Below are positions 13,334-25,330 of a DNA stretch of 64,000 nucleotides, one piece after another; positions within the stretch are counted from its first letter, which is position 1, and each line of letters begins with the position of its first letter. The notes beneath the pieces are model-generated. The model ran no database searches. It was not told the DNA's origin and was given only the letters and a program-made list of their open reading frames with translations. A program made the translations under genes and the position numbers. Origin of the DNA: Taeniopygia guttata (taxonomy: Eukaryota; Chordata; Aves; Passeriformes; Estrildidae); contig NC_133050.1 of assembly GCF_048771995.1 (NCBI RefSeq), positions 5,716,501 through 5,780,500 of the forward strand, read 5' to 3'.

Positions 13334-13942
13334 TGTCGGAATCTGTGGGTATTGGTGATTCTGAGATTGTAAAAAGTCTCTGTCTTTGTGCCCCATTGCC
13401 AAAGAAGAAGCCATAATTCGTCTGTGCTGGTTTCAAGGTTGTTTATTCTGTTTATCTCTAACATGTTCTGCTGCCCTGCCGCAGCTCTGTCCTGCAGGGC
13501 AGCGTGTGGGGCTCTGCCCTCAGTGGGATGGTACAAACATTAAATACCACAAACTACCTGTGCTGGATTTACAATAACGTGCCAATATCTGTCACCTACG
13601 TTGGACAGTGTGTCCCCAGCCTGAACCAACAGAAAAATGCCAACACCACAGTGAAACATGGAGGGCATGAAGAAGGAGGAAAAGGACAAGGCACACCCAA
13701 TTCCTCCATCTTGTCCCCTCTGAACCCCTAATCTAGAAACCTAAAATTTTACTTTTGCACCCGTGCCACACTTAATTATTACTCTTATCAAACACTCAGA
13801 GCTGGTAATTCATCCTGTAAGATTGAAAACTCTTTTCCATGGCCAGAGATCACAGCCAGTGTCTCTGGGGGCTCTGTCCAGGGGGGTTCCTGACCCCTGC
13901 CAGGGTCCCAGGGCAGCCAGAGGGAAGCCCTGGATTCCCACA
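13334..13942 (-). mobile_element. solo LTR, family A (ERVK-like)
   Basis: A 609-bp element whose plus-strand ends are tgtcggaatc and ggattcccaca (TG...CA). It is flanked by a perfect 6-bp target duplication, gtgctc (13,328-13,333 and 13,943-13,948). Minus is chosen as sense because AATAAA followed by about 100 bp to the end is present only in that orientation. No internal retroviral sequence adjoins it, so it is a solo LTR left by recombination. Confidence 0.9.
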
Positions 13943-13948
13943 GTGCTC

Positions 13949-14809
13949 CATGGCAGTTTTGCCGCTGTTCAAGCTGGAAATTTCCCGCTCATCCTGGCTC
14001 TGTAAGGATGGGGATGTGTGTGCCCAAATATGTCTCTGCTTCCCAAAAAACCCCTGTTGGGACCCGTTGGCTGCAGCTCCCTCTCTATCCTACGGCTGTC
14101 TGCAGCACTGGGGAGCAACGACGGAGAAGAGCAGGTTGGAGGAGTAGGGAGGGATTTACTGCCACATTTTCTCTTATCTGCTTTTTAAAATTATTCTGAG
14201 GAACCTTTTGGTGCATCCTTGGTTTGGGGAGATGCAGTGCCAAGAGGCCTGATGGGGTGAAGTTGTCTTTCCCAGGGCTGTGCCACGCTTGGGGAGAGGG
14301 GCACGGAGCTGCAAACACCAAATGGACCCGAGAGGGACCATCTCCCTCGGCCAGAGAAAGCGAAGCAGAGGCACAAAGGGGTCGGCTTTCTTCTCTTCCC
14401 TCCCCTAGTGGAATACAATGTGATGAATTCAGCGCCACCCTTTAATATACTTCCAGCTGAACGGGGGTTTCTATGGCAGCCGGGAGAACCAGGCGAGCCC
14501 TGAAAAGCTGTTTGTGCAGAGCTGTGCCAATGGCATTTGTGGCGAGGGGCACCGGTGCCAGACGGGTAACGCCGCTCAGCCACTCATCACGCGCTGACAG
14601 CCCGCGGTCCCCCACCGCCACCCCAACGTTTCTGGGGTTTTAATGTCCTCAGACAAAAGGGGTGGCAGCTTCAGCCCGGGATGTGCCTGGCATCGGCCCG
14701 GCACCGGTGCCTGAGCCATTGTGGTGGTGAAAAATCTGCCGGGGAAGCAGGAGGCAGAGCTGCCCCCAGGCAGGTGCTGGAGAGGAGGAGCAGGGCACGG
14801 TGTCTGCCA
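13949..14809. other. unique non-coding stretch
   Basis: Mixed-composition sequence without a recognisable exon or repeat. Open frames on both strands look random. Confidence 0.45.
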
Positions 14810-14935
14810 GGGCTTGCCCATCCCTCCAGTTCTATCGTGTTTTACTCCCTGGGCTTGCCCATCCCTCCAGTTCTATCGTGTTTTACTCCCCAGGCTTGCC
14901 CATCCCTCCAGTTCTATCGTGTTTTACTCCCCGTG
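14810..14935. repeat. 42-bp tandem triplication
   Basis: Three nearly identical units containing 'cttgcccatccctccagttc' followed by tatcgtgttttactcccc. Confidence 0.95.
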
Positions 14936-15072
14936 GTTGGAAGTGTTCTCCCAAAAGAGGATCAGAGGAAAGGGTTGGTGTTGGGGGATTGTTTCTCCAC
15001 TTCCATGGCTCCTCCTGGGGTTGCCTGGTACTGAATCCCTTCAGTGGGAAGGAGCAAGCACCTCCTTGTCCC

Positions 15073-15395
15073 CACTGCTTTCTCCTGGTGGGATCTGAGA
15101 AGGTGTGACAGTGGCACTTTGGGTGGAAAGGAGCCCCACTGCTTTCTTCTGGTGGGATCTGAGAAGGTGTGAAAGTGGCACTTTGGGTGGAAAGGAGCCC
15201 CACTGCTTTCTTCTGGTGGGATCTGAGAAGGTGTGAAAGTGGCACTTTGGGTGGAAAGGAGCCCACTGCTTTCTCCTGGCGGGATCTGAGAAGGTGTGAC
15301 AGTGGCACTTTGGGTGGAAAGGAGCCCACTGCTTTCTCCTGGTGGGATCTGAGAAGGTGTGGCAGTGGCACTTTGGGTGGAAAGGAACCCCAGCT
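15073..15395. repeat. 60-61-bp tandem array, 5 copies
   Basis: Five copies of a unit beginning 'ccactgctttctcctggtgg' and ending cactttgggtggaaaggagc, with c/t and a/c variants between copies. Confidence 0.95.
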
Positions 15396-15689
15396 CTGCC
15401 CTCAGGGATGCAGCAGCCTGAGCACAGCTCCTGATCACCCATCTGGGCACAATTTTGCCACAGATCTCCAACATCTTGTGGCATCCTCCTTCAAGGGAGC
15501 AGCTGGAGCAGGCCCTGCTCAGCTGCTGCCTCTCCAGCAGCTGCAGGTTGAGTTGCTGCTCCACCTCATCCAGGAGCACTTTGCTTCTCTCCAACGCTTC
15601 CTATTTCATCAGCAGCTCCCTGGGCTGAAGGTTTGGAGCTGGTGCTCCCCGGTGCAGCCAGAGACAGAAGTGCTGCCCTCGGGGTGAGC
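15396..15689. other. unique stretch between two arrays
   Basis: GC-rich; on the minus strand an open frame rich in Leu, Gln and Glu crosses it, but I recognise no domain and see no flanking splice consensus that I would trust. Confidence 0.35.
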
Positions 15690-15870
15690 CCTGGGCTGGT
15701 TTTGTTCATGATCCAGGGCTGGTTCCACCAAAGGGATAAGGTTTGGTGAGCCCTGGGCTGGTTTTGTTCACGATTCAGGGCTGGTTCCACCAAAGGGAAA
15801 GGGCTGGGTGAACCCTGGGCTGGTTTTGGTGGGTGATTCAGGGCTGGTTCCACTGAAGGGAGGGGGTTTG
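15690..15870. repeat. about 63-bp tandem array, 3 copies
   Basis: Three units of ccctgggctggttttgttc - gattcagggctggttcca - ccaaagggaaagg. Confidence 0.9.
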
Positions 15871-17719
15871 GTGCATCCCCACACGCTTCATCTGCTGTGA
15901 TGTTGGATCGACCACAAGTGGTTCCAGATGGGCCCTTCCCCCATCCCAGGGGACCTCGTCCTTGCCAAAATCTCCTTCACCAAAAAAATGGTCACCAACT
16001 TGCTCCTTTCCCGTGGGCATTTCCATCCCTAATCTTTTGTTGTTGTTGAGAACACATTTGGAATGAGATTTTTTCCTGAGCGGAGTTCCTGATCTCATTA
16101 AGACAGCCGGAAGGGGAAGAGGATGTTTTAAATTCATTGGCAATACTTGAAGTTTTTCTTCCCTTCTCCTTCCCCCTTTCTTCCACTTCTGAGGAAGAAC
16201 AAGAGATGAAACTTCAATGTTTTTCTCAGAGTGAAATTGCAAAGTAAATTACTTTAGACTCTATAATGTGAAATACTAAAATGAAAAGTGATTTTTTTTT
16301 TTTTTTCAACAAGCTCAGTGTTCCTTCTTGAAAAGCCCAAAGCAAAATGTGTTGATCTCGTTTCAGTGCTTCCCCCTCACAATTTCTCTTTCAAAACAAG
16401 CTCTTTGTAGGAACGGACTGTGTTTAGGCATGACATCTTGCTTTTGATGAATTGTCATTTTCCATCAGAAAAATGTCCAGCCAGCTCCACCCACTAAGCC
16501 GTTCCTTGGTGATATCCCAACAGCTGCAGAGGGGAATCGTCAGTCCCCTGGGAAGGATTAAAAGATTGTTGTCATCCCTGCACCAGGCTGGAGTTGGATC
16601 CCCTGGTGGACACCAAAATCCCAAATAGTGCTGGGGTATTTTCGGGGTGCTGAGCCTTGGCTGGGTTTGGGATTGTTATAAATGAAAATTTGTCCAGCCA
16701 AATTAATATGAAAAATAAATTATTTATTTTTGCAATCAAATTTTATCTAGCCAGCCACAAGGAAAGAACAGAGCCGAGCCCGGGGTCGGCCCTGGGTGTG
16801 CAAACTCAGATATTTTCACCTCTGAACTCCAGTGGTCTCTGACCACTTCCCCACCCCACTGGAGCAGCCTGGAAGGCTCAGCTCACCCCAGGGGTGCAGG
16901 AAATATTTCCCCCATGCCTCTGTCAGGGTTTGGGAAGGACTGAGCAGCTCCAGGCTCAGGGAGGGTGATTCCTGAAGGTTTTTGTGCTCATTCTCTAATG
17001 GGCAATTGAAGTCATCAAAAGAGGCACTTTTGGTGTCCCCACTGTGACCTCAGCACCCAGCAGTGCTCCAGGGTTTGGGGTGGGAGGGATGGGATGGGGC
17101 TGCACCATTTCCCCCCTCTCTGGGCACCTTTGAGCACCTGTAGAGTGCAGGGAAGGTTCATTCTCTGCCCCTGCAGGACACCCTGCTGAGGTGAGTCCTC
17201 TGCAGCCCTCTGAGAGAGCCCAAATCCAAACTGGGCATGGGGAAGGTAAAGCTGTAAATAATCAGCTCCAGAAAGCAGGGAGCAGCTCTCGGGAGGAACG
17301 CCCAGCACTCCTTCAGTTCTTCTCGCCAAATGCTTGACTCAGTGCACAGACAGGTTTATTTTTTAAAGGCATAACTGTCTGGTTCTCCCCTGAAAAATCA
17401 GATGGGAAACAGATGGGGCTGTGCCTTCCTATTCCCCAATATTTGAGCCCTTTGGCTGACAACAAAAGATTTAAAAAGTGGGGAGCAGAGTAGCAGTGGT
17501 GGCTTTGTGCCATGGAGGAGGGTCTGGCTGCTTCTCCTGTGCTCACAGCCCCAGTCCCTGCCTGCTGCTGGGGTCCCCCGAGTGGGGTTCCCAGTTTGGG
17601 GGCTGGGGAGGTGGCACAGCTGCCCAGAGCAGCAGGTAGGGCAGGAGGTGGCTCTGGGAGCCTCTGCTGGCCCTGGCCCTGGAACTGCAGTGCAGCCCGC
17701 ATCCTTACAGAGAAAACAT
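15871..17719. other. non-coding stretch, partly AT-rich
   Basis: AT-rich with T runs at 16,240-16,320 and 16,670-16,750, otherwise mixed. No exon recognised. Confidence 0.45.
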
Positions 17720-19092
17720 CGAGGGGAACCCCAAATGCCAGAGGGAGAGAAACCCCAAATGCCAGGGGATAGAAACCCCAAATGCCAGAGGGAAAGGAAA
17801 CCCCAAATGCCAGGGGAAAGAAACCCCAAATGTCAGGGGAAAAGAAGTCCCAAATGCCAGGGGAAACAAAACCCCAAATGCCAGAGGAAGAGAAACCCCA
17901 AATGTCAGGGAAAAGACACCCCAAACTCCAGGGGGAAAGAAACCCCAAATGTCGGGGAAAAGACACCCCAAATGTCAGGGGAAAGGAAACCAAATTTCAC
18001 AGGAAAAGAAACCACAAATTCCAGGGGAAAAGACACCCCAAATGCCAGGGGAAAAGAAACCCCAAATGTCAGGGGAAAAGAAGCCCCAAATTCCAGGGGA
18101 AAGGAAACCAAATTCCAGAGGAAAAGAAATCCCAAATTCCAGGGGAAAGGAAACCCCAAATGCCAGGGGAAAAGAAACCCCAAATGCCAGGGGAAAAGAA
18201 ACTCCAAATGCCAGGGGAAAGGAAACCCCAAATGCCAGGGGAAAAGAAACCCCAAATGCCAGGGGAAATGAACCCCCAAATGCCAGGGAAAGGAAACCCC
18301 AAATGCCAGGGAAAGGAAACCAAAATCCAGAGGAAAAGAATCCCCAAATTCCAGGGGAAAAGAAGCCCCAAATGCCAGGGGAAAGGAAACCAAATTCCAG
18401 GGGAAACAAAACCCCAAATGCCAGGGGGAAAGAAACTACAAATTCCAGGGGAAAAGACACCCTAAATGACAGGGGGAAAGAAGCCCCAAATGCCAGGGGA
18501 AAGGAAACCAAAATCCAGAGGAAAGGAATCCCTAAATTCCAGGGGAAAGAAGCCCCAAATGCCAGGGGAAAGGAAACCAAATTCCAGGGGAAACAAAACC
18601 CCAAATGCCAGGGGAAAAGAAACTCCAAATTCCAGAGGAAAAGGAACCCCAAACTCCAGGGGAAAAGAAGCCCCAAATGCCAGGGGAAAGGAACTCCAAA
18701 TTCCAGGGGAAAGGAAACCAAATTCCAGAGGAAGAAAAACCCCAAATGTCGGGGAAAAGACACCCCAAATGTCAGGGGAAAGGAAACCAAATTTCATAGG
18801 AAAAGAAACCACAAATTCCAGGGGAAAAGAAGCCCAGAATGCCAGGGGGAAAGAAACTACAAATTCCAGGGGAAAAGAAGCCCCAAATGCCAGGGGGAAA
18901 GAAACTACGAATTCCAGGGGAAAAGAAGTCCCAAATGCCAGGGGAAAGGAACTCCAAATTACAGGGGAAAGGAGACCCCAAATGCCAGGGGAAAGGAACC
19001 AAATTCCACAGGAAAAGGAACCCCAAATGCCAGGGAAAGGAAACCCCAAATGTCAGGGGAAAGGAAACCCCAAATGCCAGGGGAAAGAGGAG
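17720..19092. repeat. 24-bp minisatellite array, about 57 copies
   Basis: Tandem copies of accccaaatgccaggggaaa agaa (24 bp) with variants tgtcagg, ttccagg and short units lacking 'ccc'. The unit length is a multiple of three, which explains long repetitive open frames on both strands (for example an NARGKETP-type polymer). These are not genes. Confidence 0.97.
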
Positions 19093-20730
19093 GAAGGGCT
19101 CTGCTGCACAGAGAGCAGCTACAGCTGTGAGAAGGCAGTTTGGGAATGTTGTTGGAATTGCTGAAATAACTTTTTCCAAGTGAGGCAGTAGATCCTTGCC
19201 TTCACCTGCAAAAAAATTCGGGAAAAAAAGTGGTGAGGAGGAGAAAGGGGGATGTCAGTTAAATTTTTTTAGTGGAACACAGAAATTCTGGTAAACTTTT
19301 GTTAAGAAAAAAATCCATAGTTTCTTGTATTTAAATTAGGAGAAAAAATCTCCTTGAGTAAACCAGATTTTTTTTTTTTTTTGGTCATGTAATAGCCACA
19401 TAATTCTAGTTAGCATTTGGCAAAAATATAGGGAAAACACCACAAGAAAAAAACAAAAAGCAAAAAAAAAAGCTGAAAATATTTTGACCAGATCTAAATA
19501 TAAGCAACTGCTGTGCAATTCCTTATGCTCCCTAGGTAGGATAATAAAAAAATAATAATTTTTAGATATGATGAAGTATTAATAAATCTTTGAGTTGAGC
19601 ATAATAGAGTGTTGAGCTGGTTTTGAGGCACAGAGCAGCGATGCCATGGCACGATAGCCCTGCCACCGTTTGTGCTGCTGCTGCCACGGCTCTGATACCG
19701 AGTGACCCCTCATAAATATCCTATTCCAGCGTAAAGGAGGAGAAACATTTATTAAAACAAAAATTACCCATCTCCCCTAAATGAAAACAAATCCCTTTCC
19801 AACCGGGCTGGCATTTTTAACGGGAATCTTTGTCAGCGGCTCAGCGTTGTATTAATGGGGTGGGGGGTTGGCTGGTGATTCAGCTGTGAAGAGAATGTTT
19901 ATTTTCCATTTATTTTCTGGACATTAATGGCACTGGAACGCCGGCCACTCCCGCCACCGGGCCGGGAGACAAAAGGCTGTGGCAGGTACAGCAAGCGGGG
20001 CAGGGAAAGGGATCCAGGGCTGGCACCATCCTGGGCATCGCTCTGCCAGCGAGCTGGGCACCTCCCGCAGCTGAAATCCGAAATCCCGCCCCGCAGCCTC
20101 CATGGATCGGCTCAGGCGAGAGACAGACACGTAAAAATAGATTTGGGCTCCTCTTTTTTTAGGTTGTTTGTGTGGGGGGGCTGGCGCGTCCTGCGCCTCC
20201 GCCTCTCCTCCCAAACCTGTTCTGGCCGAGCGCTTTGTTAATTGGAACGGTCTTATTTAAAGGAAGATGAATTAAAAAAAAAAAGATAAAAAAACCCATC
20301 AGCCAGCTGCCCCCATCGATCCCCCCTCAGTAATTGGCATGGCTTTGGCACAGCCTGGCAGCTGCTGCCCTCTTTTCCCTGCGCTGCGTGCCAGGGCGCT
20401 GGCACCGGCAAACACCGCTGGGTTCAGCGGGGAGAAAAGGGTTCCACTGGGGTTTCAGGGGGTGTCTGCACCCATTCCCCTCCTTTTGGGGCTTCCCAAA
20501 AGGATTTAGGGCAGGTCCCATGGTGCTGCTCTCTGCGGGGCTCAGGGTCATCCTCAGGAGTGCCCCCCTGTCCCTGTGGCAGAGCTGAGGGAGGAGAGAT
20601 GTGGACCTGGGATTTGGGGGTCACCACGCAATCCTCCACCCCACAAAGTGACCCCAAACTCTGGGAGCGTCACAGGAATCCACAGCTGTGCCCCAGCCCA
20701 TGGGCAGGGCCCCGTGAACCGGCCGTGGGG
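19093..20730. other. AT-rich then GC-rich non-coding stretch
   Basis: The segment 19,200-19,960 is AT-rich with A and T runs; 19,960-20,730 is GC-rich. Nothing coding that I can support. Confidence 0.4.
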
Positions 20731-20795
20731 CAGGGCAGTGGGGTGGGCACGGAGAAAGAGGCTCCTCCATCCTCCCTGCCCGTGTGTGCTCAGGC
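20731..20795. repeat. left copy of a roughly 55-bp duplication flanking an LTR
   Basis: The segment from ggggtgggcacggagaaag to cgtgtgtgct reappears on the other side of the neighbouring LTR at 21,484-21,545, with a few substitutions and a short deletion. Confidence 0.75.
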
Positions 20796-20806
20796 CAGTG
20801 GGCTGG

Positions 20807-21483
20807 TGCTGGAATTCGTGGGATTGATGATTTTGGGATTGTAAAAAGTTTCTGTCTTTTTGCTCTGTTGCTAAAGCAGAAGCCATAATTGGTCTGTGCT
20901 GGTTTCAAGGTTGTTTATTCTGTTTATCTCTAACATGTTCTGCTGCCCTGCCGCAGCTCTGTCCTGCAGGGCAGCGTGTGGGGCTCTGCCCTCAGTGGGA
21001 TGGTACAAACATTAAATACCACAAACTACCTGTGCTATATTTACAATAACATGCCAACATAACATCCCTCAGTGGGATGTTACAAACATTAAATACCAGA
21101 AACTCTATTTACAATAACGTGCCAATATCTGTCACCTATGTTGAACAGTGTGTCCTTAGCTTAAACTAACAGAAAAATGCCAACACCACAGTGAAACATG
21201 GAGGGCATGAAGAAGGAGAAAAAGGACAAAACACACCCAATTTCTTCTATCTTGTGTCTTTTGAACCCATAATCTAGAATCCTAAAATTTTACTTTTGCA
21301 CCCGTGCCACACTTAATTATTACTCTTATCAAACACTCAGAGCTGGTAATTCATCCTGTAAGATTGAAAACTCTTTTCCATGGACAGAGATCACAGCCAG
21401 TGTCTCTCGGGGCTCTGTCCAGGGGGGTTCCTGACCCCTGCCAGGGTCCCAGGGCAGCCAGAGGGAAGCCCTGGATTCCCACA
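20807..21483 (-). mobile_element. solo LTR, family A, two U3 promoter units
   Basis: A 677-bp relative of the 13.3-kb LTR. The plus-strand start is degenerate (tgctggaattc) and the end is attcccaca. Flanking hexamers ggctgg (20,801-20,806) and gggtgg (21,484-21,489) match except at one base, consistent with an older insertion. It is longer than the basic copies because the segment around 'cattaaataccacaaac' is present twice. Confidence 0.85.
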
Positions 21484-21545
21484 GGGTGGGCATGGAGAAA
21501 GAGGCTCCTCCAACCTCCCCGTGTGTGCCACCCTTGCCCAGGCTC
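21484..21545. repeat. right copy of a roughly 55-bp duplication flanking an LTR
   Basis: The segment from gggtgggcatggagaaag to cccgtgtgtgcc is the partner of 20,731-20,795. Confidence 0.75.
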
Positions 21546-21825
21546 TGGGGTCGTGGCTCTTGCCCTGTCCCCTCTCCCTGGCCCCACAGCATCGCCCTGC
21601 CCGCTTGCAGAAGTCCAATAGGATCAGTGCAGCCCCTGTGCACTAAATCCCAGAACTGCTGCTGGAGCAGGAGCGCTGTGGGGAGGGGGAAGCCTCTAGG
21701 GGATGTTAAACTGACCCTAGGAGATCCCCAGTTAAGCAGCACCCTGCTCAGAGGTGCCATTGGTGTAAATTATCTTTTGGGTTTTATTCATTCCCCAGAC
21801 AGGCTTTGGTGCTGCCTCCCAGGAG
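21546..21825. other. unique stretch
   Basis: GC-rich unique sequence between the LTR-flank duplication and the next array; no exon recognised. Confidence 0.45.
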
Positions 21826-22545
21826 TCCTGCAGAGAAATCAGAACCTCACTCTGCTCATGGACATCACCCCACAGTCCTGCAGAGAAATCAGAACCTCAC
21901 TCTGCTCACACACACCTCCCCACAGTCCTGCACAGAAATCAGAACCTCACTGTGCTCATGGACACCTCCCCACAGTCCTGCAGAGAAATCAGAACCTCAC
22001 TGTGCTCAGACACCTCCCTGCACAGAAATCAGAACCTCACTGTGCTCAGACACCTCCCTGCACAGAAATCAGAACCTCACTCTGCTCATGGACACCTCCC
22101 AGGAGTCCTGCAGAGAAATCAGAACCTCACTGTGCTCACAGACACCTCCCTGTACAGAAATCAGAACCTCACTGTGCTCAGACACCTCCCCACAGTCCTG
22201 CAGAGAAATCAGAACCTCACTGTGCTCATGGACATCTCCCCACAGTCCTGCACAGAAATCAGAACCTCACTCTGCTCACAGACATCCCCCAGGAGTCCTG
22301 CACAGAAATCAGAACCTCACTGTGCTCATGGACATCTTCCCACAGTCCTGCACAGAAATCAGAACCTCACTCTGCTCACAGACATCTTCCCACAGTCCTG
22401 CACAGAAATCAGAACCTCACTGTGCTCACAGACACCTCCCCACAGTCCTGCAGAGAAATCAGAACCTCACTCTGCTCATGGACATCTCTCCACAGTCCTG
22501 CAGAGAAATCAGAACCTCACTCTGCTCATGGACACCTCCCTGGGC
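21826..22545. repeat. 50-bp tandem array, about 15 units
   Basis: The unit is cctgcagagaaatcagaacc - tcactctgctcatggacacc - tccccacagt. Some units are shortened to about 37 bp by loss of the 'ccacagtcctg' part (22,010-22,075 and 22,140-22,185). A long plus-strand open frame along it is repeat-driven. Confidence 0.95.
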
Positions 22546-24018
22546 AGGCTCTTTTATCCCAAAAACCTCATTGCTTTACGCCTCTGGCTCTAAAAACGCT
22601 GCTTTGGTTCGTGTCACCTGCAAGGAGGGAAGGATCAGGCCTGGGCTGCCCCCACAGCTGCAGGTGATGCCAGAGGGAAAGGCTGAATCAAAGCTGTCAG
22701 GGTTAGAAAGAAATTAAAATCCCAAATTGCTTCTATATGATTAAATGGTGTGTGTGACTTCATCCTCTTCCAAATGAGAACGGATTTTTAATTATTTTCT
22801 AAGGGGGAATTAGGGGAAAAAGGGGTTCAGTGCACAGAAAAGGAGGAGCAGTCCAAGGAGAACAAAAACGTGGGAGTGGGTGTTGGTGTGGGTTCAGAGG
22901 GAGCAGATCTTATCCTGAGATTTTCCTCACTGTCCTGGGAAATCCCAAATCCTCCTCCCAAATCCCTGTCTGACACCAGGTGAAACATTTGCCGTGGGTG
23001 CAGCACTTCCAGAGAAGGAAAAATTAATTTTAGGGGAAAATGTGGGGCTGGCTTTGTGGGGGCACTAGTGCCCCCTCAGCTGAGCTCTGCTAAGAGCAAT
23101 GCTTGGTTTCAAAGTCACTTCTGGGTTTTTTTCAGCTTAAAAAAAAAGTTTAAACATTAAAATCTACATTTAAATTCCTAGAAATTTTGGAGGTGTTGCA
23201 TTTCCAGTGCTTCCCTAAATGACACCTGCTGAATTTTCAGTTTTCCTTACTTTCAAAGCAAATATTCAGTGTCATTTATATGGGATGGAAAAATTCTCTG
23301 TAGTAAAAAAGCCCTGTAGGGAGGTGCTCCCCCCATCCCAGAGCCGGGCATTGCAGGACCCAGAATATCTCATTTATTTTTTTTTCCCCTCTCTAAAATC
23401 TATGTATTTGTGACAGATTTTAGTAGAAGGTGGGTTCGTACAGAAGCACGGAGAGGGAAAAGAGGGCAAAAAAAAGGCTGGAGAGAAGAGCTGGGGGATG
23501 CGGAGGGAGCGGGGACACCTCCCGGCCCTGCAGGGGGAGGCTTCTGCCATAAATTGAATTTCTGCTGCTTGCAAGAGTGAAAACACCACGGTCCTGCCTC
23601 TTGCAGCAAAAACCCGCAGCAATTTCTATCTTTATCAAAGGATTTCCTACCCTGGAACACGCTGATTTTTGGGTAAAGGTGAAAAATCGTTCATTTGAGG
23701 CCAATGGAATAAATCAGGGAGAAATGTGAAATTCTCTGCTGTGAGAGTAGAGGCACAACCCTCACTTTTGCTTCAGTGGTGGGTTGTGTGGTGGAGAAAC
23801 AACTTTTCATCCAATTTAACAATTTTTTATATATATAAAACGTTGTACTCGATGCCATGTTTGCAGTAAGTCTAATCAAACAGCGACTGAATATATCAGC
23901 AAACAAAATTGACAGATTCAAAGCTTTTTTGTGAAAATAAAATTAAAACAATCTTGGTGCAGTGTTTTCTAACAGACGTGTGATGTTAAAAAAAAAAAAA
24001 AGAGGTAGTAGTTGTGGT
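22546..24018. other. AT-rich non-coding block
   Basis: Mostly AT-rich with A/T homopolymers; 23,400-23,680 is more balanced. No coding exon, tRNA or snRNA recognised. Confidence 0.4.
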
Positions 24019-24081
24019 AATAATAATAATAGCACTAATAGCAATAATAGCAATAATAATAATAGCAACAATAATAATAGC

Positions 24082-24152
<71 letters not shown>
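24019..24152. repeat. (AAT)n microsatellite
   Basis: About 44 trinucleotides. The 5' part is interrupted by agc and act units and the 3' part (from about 24,078) is pure. Confidence 0.97.
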
Positions 24153-24369
24153 ACTTCAGATTTAATCCCTATGATTATAATATGGGACCTGTATTTAGGT
24201 ATGTTACAAAAAAATAAAGACCAAAATTCAAATAAATGAAATTTATATTAGAGGATCAAATGGAAAGCTTAAACTCCCCAAATCACCGACCGTTTCCCAG
24301 CATTTCCAGCTGGAACTCGACAAACGGATGAATAAATTTTATTTTATGATTTTGGGACCTTTTTCGGGG

Positions 24370-24480
24370 TGTTGTGCTCGGACACAGCCTCGGACGGAGC
24401 GGGGACAGGAGGGACCCGACGGGACCGCGGCGGCTCCGCCGGGGCTCGGGGGTGTCGCAGCTTTTGGGACAATTTCGGAG
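24370..24480. promoter_or_regulatory. short CpG-dense patch in AT-rich surroundings
   Basis: A dense cluster of CG dinucleotides (ctcggacggagcgggg, ccgcggcggctccgccgggg) embedded in AT-rich sequence. It could be a small CpG island or promoter of a non-coding transcript; no transcript is evident. Confidence 0.25.
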
Positions 24481-24889
24481 CTTTTGTTAGACCTGCCAAG
24501 GAATGTTTTGTGTAATCGGCTAAAATCGCCGTGTTTGTGCGGTTTATATATTAAAAAAAATTAAATAAACCAAACCAAAACAAAAACAAAACAAAAAAAA
24601 AGAAAAAAAGAAAAAATCCCAACAAAAAAAACCTCAAAATACCCCCAAAAACCAAAGAAAAACCCGATTTCCACCTTCCAGCCCTTCAAACTTTTTTTTT
24701 TTTCTTTTTCCCGTGTTTTTTCTCGCAGAAGGGATGGGGAGGCAGCTTTGGGAGGGACCTGTGGGCTGAGGGGATTCTGCACGCAGGGATTTCCCCAAGA
24801 GTTGCTGCAAACCCGGCTTTGCTGGGTCCAAACCAAACCAAAAAAAAACCAAAAAAAAACCCAAAAAACCACCTTCCATCCTCGCGGTG

Positions 24890-25330
24890 GATATTTGCAA
24901 TTTATTTACGATTAGCCCCAAATTTAGCAGACACGACAGACTGAAGGGGGTGGCCGGGGAGGGGAAGCAATTCAATTAATTTTAATTGTAATCTTGCTTT
25001 TCATTAGAAAATGCAAGAATAATGATAGCGTCCAGCAGGCTGGGGCGGGGGGGAACCATAAATGGAGATTTCCCCCTCCCAAATCAGATTATAAAATAAG
25101 CTTTTTTAAAAATTAAATTAGTTGATACGCAGTTGGTCAGAGTAACCCCAGCCTATGAGCGAGGCAAACATAAAAAATAAAAATAACAAAGGGCACAAAA
25201 GTTGTCTGATCTTCCTTTTTTCGGTGCAACCTCCGGGGTTGTTGGGGGGGTCCCGAAGGGGAGCAGAGCCGGGAATGGGGGTGAGGGCTGCATTCAAATA
25301 ATTCAAATAATTCAAATTATTAATTTGCAA
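24890..25330. promoter_or_regulatory. candidate conserved non-coding element
   Basis: Rich in homeodomain cores (ttcaattaattttaattg at about 24,970-24,990, then further ATTA/TAAT motifs) and free of repeats, inside a 4-kb AT-rich gene-free zone. This is inference from motif density only. Confidence 0.25.
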
